This document shows, piece after piece, positions 46,600-55,389 of a DNA stretch of 64,000 nt. A program made the position numbers and the translations under genes. Position 1 is the stretch's first letter. Each line of letters starts with the position of its first letter. The DNA comes from Desulfobacterales bacterium (GTDB lineage Bacteria > Desulfobacterota > Desulfobacteria > Desulfobacterales > JAIPEE01), in contig JAIPEE010000006.1 of the NCBI GenBank assembly GCA_021737275.1, positions 61,409-125,408 on the forward strand. The letters are read 5' to 3'. The notes under the pieces were generated by a model that made no database searches, was not told where the DNA came from, and saw nothing but the letters and a program-made list of their open reading frames with translations.

Positions 46600-47991
46600 A
46601 TGAGTTTGTTAATTAAAAACGGGCAAATTGTAAATGCAGGCGGAAGACAATTTGCTGACGTCTACATTGAAGGCGACAAAATAAAGACCATCGGAAGTAA
46701 TCTGGATTATCCTGCAGATGAAATTGTAGATGCAAATGGTAAGTATGTAATCCCGGGCGCAATTGATTCGCATACGCATATCTCCATGCCATTTATGGGT
46801 ACATCTGCCCAGGATGATTATTATACAGGTACCGTTGCCGCGGCATGCGGCGGTGTTACATCTCTTGTTGATTTCGATATGCAGCAAAAAGGAGAATCCC
46901 TGTTCGAAGCGATTGAGCGGAAAAAATCATGGGCGGAAGGAAAAGTGGTGGTTGACTATTCCCTGCATCCGGCTGTCACAGATCCGAGCCCTGAAGTTAT
47001 AGAAGAAGTTAAACAGGCAATTCTTGAATATGGAACCCCAAGTTTTAAAGTTTTTATGGTTTATGACTTCAGGGTTGATGATGCCGTCATGATTAAGTTG
47101 CTTAAAAAGACAAAACAATTTGGGGGACTGGTTCAGGTCCATGCAGAAAACTTTTATTTCCTTCAGCATATGAATGAATTGTTTGCAAGGGAAGGTAAGC
47201 TTACACCATACTACCATGCGAAAAGCCGCCCCAATATCGCGGAAGCAGAGGCGATATCACGAATCATAAAAATGGTTGAGTTTACAGATTCAAGAGCCTA
47301 CATCGTTCATCTTTCTTCTATGGAAGGTCTGGAAGAGGTGAAAAAGGCAAGATACAGAGGAATTAATGTCTTTGCTGAAACGTGCCCCCAGTATCTGATT
47401 CTGGATGAAGAGCGTTATAAGGCGCCTGGTTTTGAAGGTGCAAAATATGTTATGTCGCCGCCCCTTCGGACGAAAGAAAGCCAGGACCCACTCTGGAACG
47501 GTTTGCGTGACGGCTATTTGCAGACAGTTGCTACAGATCATTGTCCTTTTGATTTTAATGGGAAAAAGGACATGTTTGGAACAGACGACTATAAGAATAT
47601 TCCAAACGGTGCACCGGGTATAGAAACACTTCTCATGCTTATCCACAGCGAAGGTGTTGCTAAAAACAGAATCAGTCTTGAAAAAATGGTTGAAGTTTTG
47701 TCCGCAGGCCCGGCAAAAATATTTGGTTTAAAGGATAAGGGAGAAATCAGCGTTGGTAAGGATGCTGATATGGTTATTTTTGATCCGGATCAAAAATTTA
47801 CTATAACCCAGCGCCTTCTTCATATGAATATCGATTATTCACCATTTGAAGGTGTGGACATTACGGGCATGCCAAGCCTGGTTTATTCAAGGGGCAAAAA
47901 AGTTGCAGAGTGGAATGAAAACCATATGGATTTTGTAGGAGAAAAAGGTCGGGGCAGATTTATTAAACGTGTACCCTTTGAAAGTATTTAA
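46600..47991 (+). CDS. Dihydropyrimidinase / hydantoinase
   Basis: 463 residues, the usual length for this binuclear-zinc amidohydrolase. Ligands are His58 and His60 (IDSHTHISM), the likely carboxylated Lys150 (PSFKVFMVY), His181 (VQVHAENF), a later VHLSSMEG His and the Asp in VATDHCPFDF; PNGAPGIETLL is the conserved C-terminal loop. It opens dihydrouracil or hydantoin rings to N-carbamoyl amino acids, which are the substrates of the preceding gene product. AAAAGGAG ribosome-binding site. Confidence 0.93.
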   Translation: MSLLIKNGQIVNAGGRQFADVYIEGDKIKTIGSNLDYPADEIVDANGKYVIPGAIDSHTHISMPFMGTSAQDDYYTGTVAAACGGVTSLVDFDMQQKGESLFEAIERKKSWAEGKVVVDYSLHPAVTDPSPEVIEEVKQAILEYGTPSFKVFMVYDFRVDDAVMIKLLKKTKQFGGLVQVHAENFYFLQHMNELFAREGKLTPYYHAKSRPNIAEAEAISRIIKMVEFTDSRAYIVHLSSMEGLEEVKKARYRGINVFAETCPQYLILDEERYKAPGFEGAKYVMSPPLRTKESQDPLWNGLRDGYLQTVATDHCPFDFNGKKDMFGTDDYKNIPNGAPGIETLLMLIHSEGVAKNRISLEKMVEVLSAGPAKIFGLKDKGEISVGKDADMVIFDPDQKFTITQRLLHMNIDYSPFEGVDITGMPSLVYSRGKKVAEWNENHMDFVGEKGRGRFIKRVPFESI

Positions 47992-48221
47992 GCTTATATT
48001 TACCCAGGCTGTAGATTTGAAGATAAAAAATATATTTGGAACTCATATCTATGTATAAAAAAATAAAATTCGTATACTACATCTTCTGAAAAAATAATCA
48101 AAAAATTGTTTTATCGAGGGAGAAAAAGCTCTTAAAATCCAACATAAACATTATGTTAAGGTAAATAATCAGACAGTTTGGTAAGGATAACTATTAATTA
48201 TTTTTAAGGAAGGAGAGATGC

Positions 48222-49001
48222 ATGAAGAAATTGTTCGTATTATTTGCAATGATATTATCAGTATTTTCTGGAACGACTGGCACTGTGTTTGCTGATGAAT
48301 CAGGGAGTAATGTTTTTGCAGACAGCTTTAAGGTCGGATATTTTGAAACAGGTTTTATGCCGATGTATTCAGCAAAAGGAAGTAATGAAGGTGGTATCTT
48401 TGAAGAATTACTACAAGAAATCGGTAAATTAACTAATGATGATTTTGAAATCGTCTATTATCCTGCAACCAGACTCTATAATTTTTTCAGGGATGGAAAA
48501 ATCGATATCGATGTAGTTGCTTGTCCTGAGTGGTTTCCAGGAGAAGATAATTTTTCAGTATATACAAAACCGGTTATTTCATTTTCTGAAGCTGTTTTTG
48601 TTAGAAAAGGAAAATCTCTGATGGTAGAGACAGTAAATGATTTAAGAGGAGAAACAGTTGGCATTGTAAAAGGCTATATCTATCCGGGCTGGAGTGAAAA
48701 CGATATATATAAGCCTGAGTTTGCAACTAAAGAGGAAACTCTTTTTCGGAAATTTAAAGAGGGACGATACGATGTTCTCATTTGCGCTGTTCCGGTTGCA
48801 AAATACTATGCATCAAAATACGGTTTGGAGCTTGAAGTCGCAAAAGTTATGTATACAGTTGATTTGGGAATGAGGATTCATGTCAACAAGGGCACTGCAA
48901 TTGATCGAATTAACGGTGCGCTGGACCAACTGAAAAAAGATGGAAAAGTTGATTTTATCGTGCAGAAGTATCTTGGAAGCTCTGCAGAGAATATAAATTA
49001 G
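48222..49001 (+). CDS. Family 3-type periplasmic solute-binding protein
   Basis: 259 residues with a Sec signal peptide (about 1-25, cleavage after TVFA) and a PBPb fold: FKVGYFETGFMPMYS, RLYNFFRDGKIDIDVVACPEWFPG, TVNDLRGETVGIVKGY and DLGMRIHVNKG. Such proteins bind amino acids for ABC uptake or act as sensory proteins. No ABC permease or ATPase gene is nearby, while the operon has an NCS1 carrier, so its partner is unknown. It is preceded by 230 bp without an evident promoter, has AAGGAGAG upstream, and ends at the terminator at 49038. Confidence 0.82.
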   Translation: MKKLFVLFAMILSVFSGTTGTVFADESGSNVFADSFKVGYFETGFMPMYSAKGSNEGGIFEELLQEIGKLTNDDFEIVYYPATRLYNFFRDGKIDIDVVACPEWFPGEDNFSVYTKPVISFSEAVFVRKGKSLMVETVNDLRGETVGIVKGYIYPGWSENDIYKPEFATKEETLFRKFKEGRYDVLICAVPVAKYYASKYGLELEVAKVMYTVDLGMRIHVNKGTAIDRINGALDQLKKDGKVDFIVQKYLGSSAENIN

Positions 49002-49037
49002 TTTTAAAATGATTGGTATGACAATTTGAAAGGCATG

Positions 49038-49068
49038 ACACTTTTTGCTAAAGCAAGTGTTTTATTTT
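49038..49068 (+). terminator. Rho-independent terminator at the end of the sigma-54 operon
   Basis: ACACTT pairs with AAGTGT with additional inner TTGC/GCAA pairing (49038-49060), followed by TTTATTTTAT. It lies between the convergent binding-protein gene and sigma-54 activator gene. Confidence 0.7.
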
Positions 49069-49182
49069 ATAACCAATATTACCCAAGTGGTATCGGGAAG
49101 AGCCATGTCTTTCAATAAAATAACAGAAAGTAATCCCGAATAGTTAAAGTGCATGAATATATAATAAATCAGAAATAATTGA

Positions 49183-50619
49183 TTATTTATGGATAAGTTT
49201 GGGCGAAGTCAGTTTCTTGAGCTTCCGTGATAAGGAGGACTGATCCATACCCAGCTTTTGAGCCGCTTTTCGCTGACTACCGTATTTATCAATCGCTTCA
49301 AGGATCAGCTTGGCTTCATATTTCATCACGGCATCCTGCAGGGCTTTTCCTGATAGGATCTCCTGGCCAAAATCATGATCAATTGCCTTTAAAATTGCTT
49401 CCGGTAGATCCGATAGTTCGATCACATTGCTTCTTGACATCGTTACCAGTCGTTTAAATAAATTTTCAAGCTCTCTTACATTGCCCGGATAATGGTATTC
49501 TGTGAGCGCGTCAACGGTTTCTCTGGAGACAGTTTTGTTGACATTGTATTTAGAATTAAACTTGTCTAAGAAAAAATTTATCAATGGTTCGATGTCAGAT
49601 TTTCTCTTCCTTAATGGTGGAATGTGTATAGGGATAACATTAAGTCTGAAATAGAGATCTTTTCTGAATTGTCCAATTTTAACCTGGGTCTCCAGATCTT
49701 TGTTGGTGGCTGCAATGATTCGGGTGTCTATCTTTTTCGGCGTTACACTTCCCACACGAATGATTTCCTTATTTTCAAGAAATTTTAAAAGTTTAACCTG
49801 GAGCGGTAAGGGTATCTCCCCGATTTCATCAAGAAACAGAGATCCTTTGTGTGCAGATTCAAAATAACCGATTTTACCCTTTCTGCGGGCACCGGTAAAA
49901 GCCCCCTCTGCATAACCAAAAAGTTCTGATTCCAGAAGATTTCCTGCAATAGCACCACAGTTAATATCTGCAAAAGGGCCTTCCCGTCGATCGGATAGTT
50001 TGTGAATTAGGTTAGCAATAACACCTTTTCCAACACCGGATTCACCTGTAATAATCACATCCATATCAAATTCAGCAGCCTGTATGGCTGTCTGAACAAC
50101 AATATACATATCATTGCTTTCAAAAATATAGTCCTTCAAAATCTCTTTTACTAGGCTCGAATTAAGAAAATTGATATGATCCTGATCTTCCGGCAGTTTG
50201 TTTTTTTCAAGCATTCGTGAAAGTTTGTTTAGGAGTGTAATATCCCGTTCATTTACAAAGACGAATTTTATATTATCCGACTCATCGAACACAGGAATGC
50301 CGGTTGTAAGAATTTTCTTATTATCTTTTGTTATATTAATCAGCGAAACAGTCTTTTTTGTTTTCAGAACCTCTATAGTAGCGGAACGTTCACAATAACC
50401 GTTAGCAACAAGATCGTGGACATTCTTATGTAACAGTTCTTTTATGGGTAAACCGTTTAAATTTGCAGACGCTTCATTTACCAGAACAACATCGCCATTA
50501 TCATCGGCAACAAATATGCCTTCTTTAGAGAAATGAATGATAGCATTCAGAATCATCCCAAAATCTTCAGGGTTTACTTTCTGCATAAGGCTATTATTTT
50601 TTTTAATCATGTTTTTCAT
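49183..50619 (-). CDS. Sigma-54-dependent transcriptional activator with PAS sensor
   Basis: 478 residues. A PAS domain (about 20-130, GIFVADDNGDVVLVNEAS) may sense a small ligand or redox state. The AAA+ domain has Walker A GESGVGKG (192-199), the sigma-54-contacting GAFTGA (239-244), Walker B LFLDEIGE (261-268) and the FRKDLYFRLNVIPIHIPPLR block. A Fis-type HTH (RKAAQKLGMDQSSLSRKLKK) ends the protein. It has no receiver domain, so it is not a response regulator. It is the obvious candidate to activate the sigma-54 promoter at 37049 through the palindromes at 36908-36955. Confidence 0.93.
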   Translation of the reverse strand: MKNMIKKNNSLMQKVNPEDFGMILNAIIHFSKEGIFVADDNGDVVLVNEASANLNGLPIKELLHKNVHDLVANGYCERSATIEVLKTKKTVSLINITKDNKKILTTGIPVFDESDNIKFVFVNERDITLLNKLSRMLEKNKLPEDQDHINFLNSSLVKEILKDYIFESNDMYIVVQTAIQAAEFDMDVIITGESGVGKGVIANLIHKLSDRREGPFADINCGAIAGNLLESELFGYAEGAFTGARRKGKIGYFESAHKGSLFLDEIGEIPLPLQVKLLKFLENKEIIRVGSVTPKKIDTRIIAATNKDLETQVKIGQFRKDLYFRLNVIPIHIPPLRKRKSDIEPLINFFLDKFNSKYNVNKTVSRETVDALTEYHYPGNVRELENLFKRLVTMSRSNVIELSDLPEAILKAIDHDFGQEILSGKALQDAVMKYEAKLILEAIDKYGSQRKAAQKLGMDQSSLSRKLKKLTSPKLIHK

Positions 50620-50795
50620 CTACAGCCTTGTTATCTGGTGAGAGAATAAAAAAGTATTAAATCAAAAATCTATGAAGATATGAATTGTAAGTGAAAAAAT
50701 ATTAAAATTATGTATGTCTTATACCTTATTTAAATAGCTTTGTAAATTAACTATTTTGACAATATCCTATTTGGCAGGAAAAAGTAAACCAATGT

Positions 50796-51671
50796 TTACA
50801 CTTTAAGCATTGCACCGGCATGGTAAGAACTTCTTACAAAGGGCCCACCGGCAACTTTTGAAAAACCGATTTTCAAAGCGAATTTTTCCCAATCTTTGAA
50901 TGCTTCGGGCGTAATGAATTGTTCGACGGGCAGATGATTTTTACTGGGCTGAAGATATTGGCCCATTGTCAAAAACCGGCAACCGGATGAATAGAGATCC
51001 GTGAGTGTTTCCCGGATCTCTTCGTCTGTTTCACCAAGGCCCAGCATAATACCGGACTTTACTACGATATCTGAATCAGAAGATGCGACATATTGAAGCA
51101 ACTCGAGAGATTGCTTGTAATCAGCCTGGGGCCTTACTGTAAGATACAGACGGGAAACGGTTTCAACATTATGGTTGATAACATCCGGTTTGGCATTAAT
51201 CACTTTATTAAGTGCTGCTTTATTGCCCTGAAAATCCGGTATTAATACTTCAATTTTGGCATCCGGTATTTTTGACTTTACAGCATTAATGGTTTTAGAA
51301 AAAAAAACGGCACCGCCGTCATCAAGATCATCTCTTGTCACAGACGTAATAACTACATATTTCAACCCCATCCTGAAAGCGGCATCTGCAACCTTACCCG
51401 GTTCCTGATCATTCAACGGCTCAGGGCTATTTTTCTGAACTGCACAAAAACGACACCGGCGGGTACAGTTTGGTCCCATAATCAAAAAGGTGGCCGTCTT
51501 TTCTGAATAGCACTCCCACATATTGGGGCACTTTGCTTCCTGACAAACGGTATGCAGGCCGGATTGATTAATCTCTTTCCGGATTCTTTCGTATTCAGGT
51601 CCGGTTGGGAGATTCCTGATTAACCATTTAGGTTTTCGTTTTATTTTTTTTGGTTCACAAGTGCAGGTCAT
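50796..51671 (-). CDS. lipA: Lipoyl synthase
   Basis: 291-residue radical-SAM enzyme that inserts two sulfurs into octanoyl groups on lipoyl domains. The auxiliary-cluster cysteines are Cys43, Cys48 and Cys54 (CQEAKCPNMWEC) and the radical-SAM cluster is Cys69, Cys73, Cys76 (CTRRCRFC). VITSVTRDDLDDGGA and the C-terminal RSSYHAG are family signatures. It starts 4 bases after the lipB stop and ends the gcv operon; it would lipoylate GcvH. Confidence 0.96.
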   Translation of the reverse strand: MTCTCEPKKIKRKPKWLIRNLPTGPEYERIRKEINQSGLHTVCQEAKCPNMWECYSEKTATFLIMGPNCTRRCRFCAVQKNSPEPLNDQEPGKVADAAFRMGLKYVVITSVTRDDLDDGGAVFFSKTINAVKSKIPDAKIEVLIPDFQGNKAALNKVINAKPDVINHNVETVSRLYLTVRPQADYKQSLELLQYVASSDSDIVVKSGIMLGLGETDEEIRETLTDLYSSGCRFLTMGQYLQPSKNHLPVEQFITPEAFKDWEKFALKIGFSKVAGGPFVRSSYHAGAMLKV

Positions 51672-51675
51672 AAGT

Positions 51676-52404
51676 TTACCCTGATACCATCTTGTTTAAG
51701 GTTTGAAAATCAACAGGATTAAGTTTCCTGGCAAATATGGTTTCAAAATATCGTATTGCCGATTTCCTTACGTCAGCCATGGAGATATCCCGGCCGGTTT
51801 CCTTTTTCAGTGAGGTTATGCCAACATCCTGAAGCCCGCAGGGGTTTATCCAGTCAAATGGTTCAAGCGAAAGATTTACGTTAAAGGAGAGGCCGTGAAA
51901 CGTAATGCCATGACGAACTGCAATGCCGACGCTGCCCAGCTTATTATTACCTACCCAGATGCCCCGGTTCCTGCTATCCCTTGATGAAATTACATCCCAT
52001 TTAGCGGCAATCTTGATCATGAGATATTCCAGTTTTTCAACATACTCAGAGACAGAGAGCCTCATTTTACGTAAATCAATAATGGGATAAAGAATCAACT
52101 GGCCGGGGCCATGATAGGTGATATTGCCGCCACGCTCAATCCATTTTGTTTGTATGCCGGCCTGTTTTAAAAAGGCTTCAGACACTTTCAGGTTTTCGCT
52201 GCCGCCCCTGCGTCCAAAAGTAAAAACAGGTTCATGTTCCAGCATCAGCACCATATCCTGATCAAGGCCGCCGCGATGGCGTTTTTCAACCAGCTTTACC
52301 TGTTGTTGCCAAACATCTTCGTAATTCATAACCGGCATTTCAAGAAACATCATTTCCTGTTTAGCACTTATATGATTATGATATTGAACTGATGCCTTTG
52401 CCAT
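51676..52404 (-). CDS. lipB: Octanoyl-ACP:protein octanoyltransferase
   Basis: 242 residues. Family blocks include LEHEPVFTFGRRGG, the RGGNITYHGPGQLILYPI core with its conserved Lys region NKLGSVGIAVRHGITFHGLSFNVN, and NPCGLQDVGITSL with the catalytic Cys. It transfers octanoate to lipoyl domains before LipA acts. The start overlaps the flavoprotein stop by one base and has an AGAGGG ribosome-binding site within that gene. Confidence 0.95.
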   Translation of the reverse strand: MAKASVQYHNHISAKQEMMFLEMPVMNYEDVWQQQVKLVEKRHRGGLDQDMVLMLEHEPVFTFGRRGGSENLKVSEAFLKQAGIQTKWIERGGNITYHGPGQLILYPIIDLRKMRLSVSEYVEKLEYLMIKIAAKWDVISSRDSRNRGIWVGNNKLGSVGIAVRHGITFHGLSFNVNLSLEPFDWINPCGLQDVGITSLKKETGRDISMADVRKSAIRYFETIFARKLNPVDFQTLNKMVSG

Positions 52405-53819
52405 TAGTCATCCCTCTTTTTCGATATAAATACGGTTAAACATTCCCTGGGCGGCATTTTTAACCGTTTCAGTGCGATTTCAATTACCTGGGAAATTGGG
52501 TCATACATCTGTGAAATCCCGGGAAAGTAGGATAGTTCAGCATCCATAAGATCATATAATGTCATACCGCCCTGGATAGCGAGGGCAAAAATATTAATTC
52601 GCCATGCCGCACCTTCTTCTGCTATTGCCTGCGCACCCAAGAGTTTGCCGGAATCAACATCTACAATAATACGAAGATGAACTTCTTTAGCGCCCGGAAC
52701 ATAGTGTGGTTTATTTTCACGTTTGGTAGAAATTGCTTTGGCATTATAGCACAGCGCTTTTGCGGTTTCGAGGGTATATCCGGTCGTTGCTACTTCCAGT
52801 TTGCCGACACCCGTCAGAAAGGTGTTGAGTGCACCCGGATAAGCCGTATTGCCTCCGGCTGCATTAATGCCGGCCGTTATTCCCTGACGGTATGCGGATG
52901 TGGCAAGCTGCATGGTCGCAGGCGTTTTGTCGATACGCGAATAGGTCTGAACAGTATCGCCTATTGCATATATATCCTTGATGTCGGTCTCCATTCGATT
53001 ATTAACGATAACCAGATCTTTATTCATAGCAGCACCGATTTGTGTTGCCAGTAAACTGTTGCCTCTCATACCGACCGCCATAACCACAATATCGCATTCT
53101 ATAAGCTCTCCGGCAATCTCGACAGATTCTACACAATCCAGGCCATTTAACCGGTCTATGCCTTTACCGAAAAGTACACGAATACCAAGCTGTTCAAGTT
53201 CATCGATGACTAACTTGCCCATCTCAGGATCCAGATTTCTTGGAAAGGGGGGAGGTGTTCTTTTGGTTACGGCAACATCAAGACCCTGTTTCTTTAATCC
53301 TACCGCAACCTCAAGACCGATGGCACCCCCACCGACAACAACCGCACTTTTTTTCTTTGATGATTTTGCTGCTTCAAGTAAAGCCTTGCTGTTTTCTATG
53401 GTGGAAACAAAATGTACACCTTTGCCTATAAATTCTTTTGCACCCGGTATGGGTAAATTCACAGGAGAAGCACCTGTTGCCAGAATCAATGCATCATATC
53501 GAATCTCTTTTACTTCATCGGCAGAGAGGTTTTTTGCCGTTAGCGTTTTTTTATTCTTATCAATGTTTATAACTTCATGGTGGATCAGTTTGGTGAGTTT
53601 GTTTTTTACTTCCGGCACACTTTGTTTTAAGGCCTCAAAACCATCTACAAGCCCTTCAATGACGAGGGGTAAACCACAAGGCGAAAACTGATCGTAATTC
53701 CTTTTTTCTATAATCGTAACATGACAGTTCCGGTTATAGCTCAGTGCATTTTTGGATGCATAAAGCCCGCTTGCACCTAGCCCGATAATAATAATTTCAT
53801 GTTTTTGATTTTCTGACAT
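52404..53819 (-). CDS. FAD-dependent pyridine nucleotide-disulfide oxidoreductase, CoA-disulfide-reductase/NADH-oxidase type
   Basis: 471 residues. It has an N-terminal FAD site (GLGASGLYASKN), a single redox Cys48 in FSPCGLPLVIEG, the ATG motif (LILATGASPV), an NAD(P) site (VVVGGGAIGLEVAVGLKKQG) and DIYAIGDT near the C-terminus. This is the CoADR/Nox layout with one active-site cysteine, not the CxxxxC pair of dihydrolipoamide dehydrogenase. Yet it sits exactly where an L-protein would be expected, between gcvPB and lipB, and overlaps lipB. It may recycle another thiol, or substitute for Lpd; the sequence favours the former. Confidence 0.85.
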   Translation of the reverse strand: MSENQKHEIIIIGLGASGLYASKNALSYNRNCHVTIIEKRNYDQFSPCGLPLVIEGLVDGFEALKQSVPEVKNKLTKLIHHEVINIDKNKKTLTAKNLSADEVKEIRYDALILATGASPVNLPIPGAKEFIGKGVHFVSTIENSKALLEAAKSSKKKSAVVVGGGAIGLEVAVGLKKQGLDVAVTKRTPPPFPRNLDPEMGKLVIDELEQLGIRVLFGKGIDRLNGLDCVESVEIAGELIECDIVVMAVGMRGNSLLATQIGAAMNKDLVIVNNRMETDIKDIYAIGDTVQTYSRIDKTPATMQLATSAYRQGITAGINAAGGNTAYPGALNTFLTGVGKLEVATTGYTLETAKALCYNAKAISTKRENKPHYVPGAKEVHLRIIVDVDSGKLLGAQAIAEEGAAWRINIFALAIQGGMTLYDLMDAELSYFPGISQMYDPISQVIEIALKRLKMPPRECLTVFISKKRDD

Positions 53820-53860
53820 TTGATTCCTTTATAAATAGAATGATTTTATCTCATCCTGAC

Positions 53861-53881
53861 CCTCTCCCCAACGGGGCGAGG
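53861..53881. repeat. CCTCTCCCC/GGGGCGAGG hairpin between gcvPB and the flavoprotein gene
   Basis: CCTCTCCCC pairs with GGGGCGAGG around AA/AAC with one mismatch. The surrounding CATCCTGACCCTCTCCCC resembles a widespread dispersed intergenic repeat. It may partly terminate or process the gcv transcript. Confidence 0.5.
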
Positions 53882-53931
53882 AAAAAGAATGGCTCCGTAA
53901 TATATGGATAAATAATTTTAAATTTTTTTAT

Positions 53932-55389
53932 TTATCCTGTCAGACAAGGATGTCTGGCTGCTTCAACCTCATCCAGCCGTCTTCGTTTACTGACATGCGG
54001 TGCACTTGTAAGTATATCCGGATTTTCCTCAGCCTCTTTGGCAATGGTTTTGAATGTTTCAATAAACAGATCAATATCCTCTTTGCTTTCCGTTTCCGTC
54101 GGTTCCACCATAATGGCGCCATGTACAACCAGGGGAAAGTAAACAGTCGGCGGATGGATCCCATAATCAAGCAACCGTTTTGCCATATCCATTGTGCTGA
54201 TTTTATGGGCAGCCTGATTCTTATCTGAAAATATACATTCATGCATGCATGGCCGGTCATATGCCAGGTGCAGCGTATCTTTTAATTGCTCTTTTATATA
54301 GTTTGCATTGAGTACGGCAAGCCGGCTGGCTTTTTTAAGATTATCCGGTCCCATTTGCCGAATATAGGAATATGCTTTTATCAAGACATTGAAATGTCCG
54401 TAAAAAGCGGTCATTCGCCCGACAGAATCAGGTAAATTTTTTTCCAGGCTGTATTGGCCATTTTTAAAAACCACACGCGGTGCCGGTAAAAAAGGAATGA
54501 GGTCTTTTTTTACGGCAACCGGTCCGGCACCGGGCCCGCCGCCGCCATGGGGCGTTGAAAATGTTTTATGCAGATTCAGGTGCATAATATCCACACCGAT
54601 ATTGCCCATTTTCACAATACCCATGACCGCATTCATGTTTGCGCCGTCACCGTAAACCAGGCCGTCTTCTGCATGAACAATTTCGGAAATTTCCTGAATA
54701 TTTTCTTCAAACAATCCAAGGGTGTTGGGATTGGTAATCATGATACCGGCTGTTTCATCATCCATTAATTCCCTGATCGTTTCTACAGGAATGATGCCAT
54801 TTTCGTCAGATTTAACCGGTATCGGTTTGTAGCCGCATAATGCAGCACTGGCCGGGTTCGTACCATGAGCGGTGTCGGGCACAATTATTTTCGAACGAGA
54901 ATTACCTTTTTTTGAATGCCAGGCATGTATAAGCAGCATGCCCAGCATTTCTCCATGGGCACCGGCTGCCGGTTGAAGGGTTACGGCATCCATGCCGGTA
55001 ATTTCCATGAGATACTGCTCCAGTTCATACATTATTTGTAATGCGCCCTGTGAAAGAGATTCCGGTAAAAACGGATGAGCTTCCGATAAACCGGCAAGCG
55101 AAGCCTGGCGTTCATTTGTTTTCGGATTATACTTCATCGTGCAGGAGCCCAGTGGATACATACCGGTATCCACACCGAAGTTCCATGTAGATAATCTTGT
55201 AAAATGTCTGACAACATCAACTTCACTTAAATCAGGAAAGTCCGGGTCTTCACCAACTAACTCGGGGTCAAGTTCGGCAACGGCGACATCCTGCGGCGGA
55301 ATTGAAAATCCGATCCGGCCCTTTTTCCCTTTTTCCCATAACAGTTTTTCATCAAGAACCAGTCCGCTATTATGTATAACTTCTTTCAT
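53932..55389 (-). CDS. gcvPB: Glycine dehydrogenase (decarboxylating) subunit 2
   Basis: 485 residues, the PLP-carrying half of the split P-protein that decarboxylates glycine and passes the aminomethyl group to GcvH. Signatures are FGVDTGMYPLGSCTMKYNPK, LQPAAGAHGEMLGML, TAHGTNPASAALCGY and the PLP-lysine loop LNLHKTFSTPHGGGGPGAG. Its ATG overlaps the gcvPA stop by 4 bases. CAGGAGG ribosome-binding site. Confidence 0.96.
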   Translation of the reverse strand: MKEVIHNSGLVLDEKLLWEKGKKGRIGFSIPPQDVAVAELDPELVGEDPDFPDLSEVDVVRHFTRLSTWNFGVDTGMYPLGSCTMKYNPKTNERQASLAGLSEAHPFLPESLSQGALQIMYELEQYLMEITGMDAVTLQPAAGAHGEMLGMLLIHAWHSKKGNSRSKIIVPDTAHGTNPASAALCGYKPIPVKSDENGIIPVETIRELMDDETAGIMITNPNTLGLFEENIQEISEIVHAEDGLVYGDGANMNAVMGIVKMGNIGVDIMHLNLHKTFSTPHGGGGPGAGPVAVKKDLIPFLPAPRVVFKNGQYSLEKNLPDSVGRMTAFYGHFNVLIKAYSYIRQMGPDNLKKASRLAVLNANYIKEQLKDTLHLAYDRPCMHECIFSDKNQAAHKISTMDMAKRLLDYGIHPPTVYFPLVVHGAIMVEPTETESKEDIDLFIETFKTIAKEAEENPDILTSAPHVSKRRRLDEVEAARHPCLTG

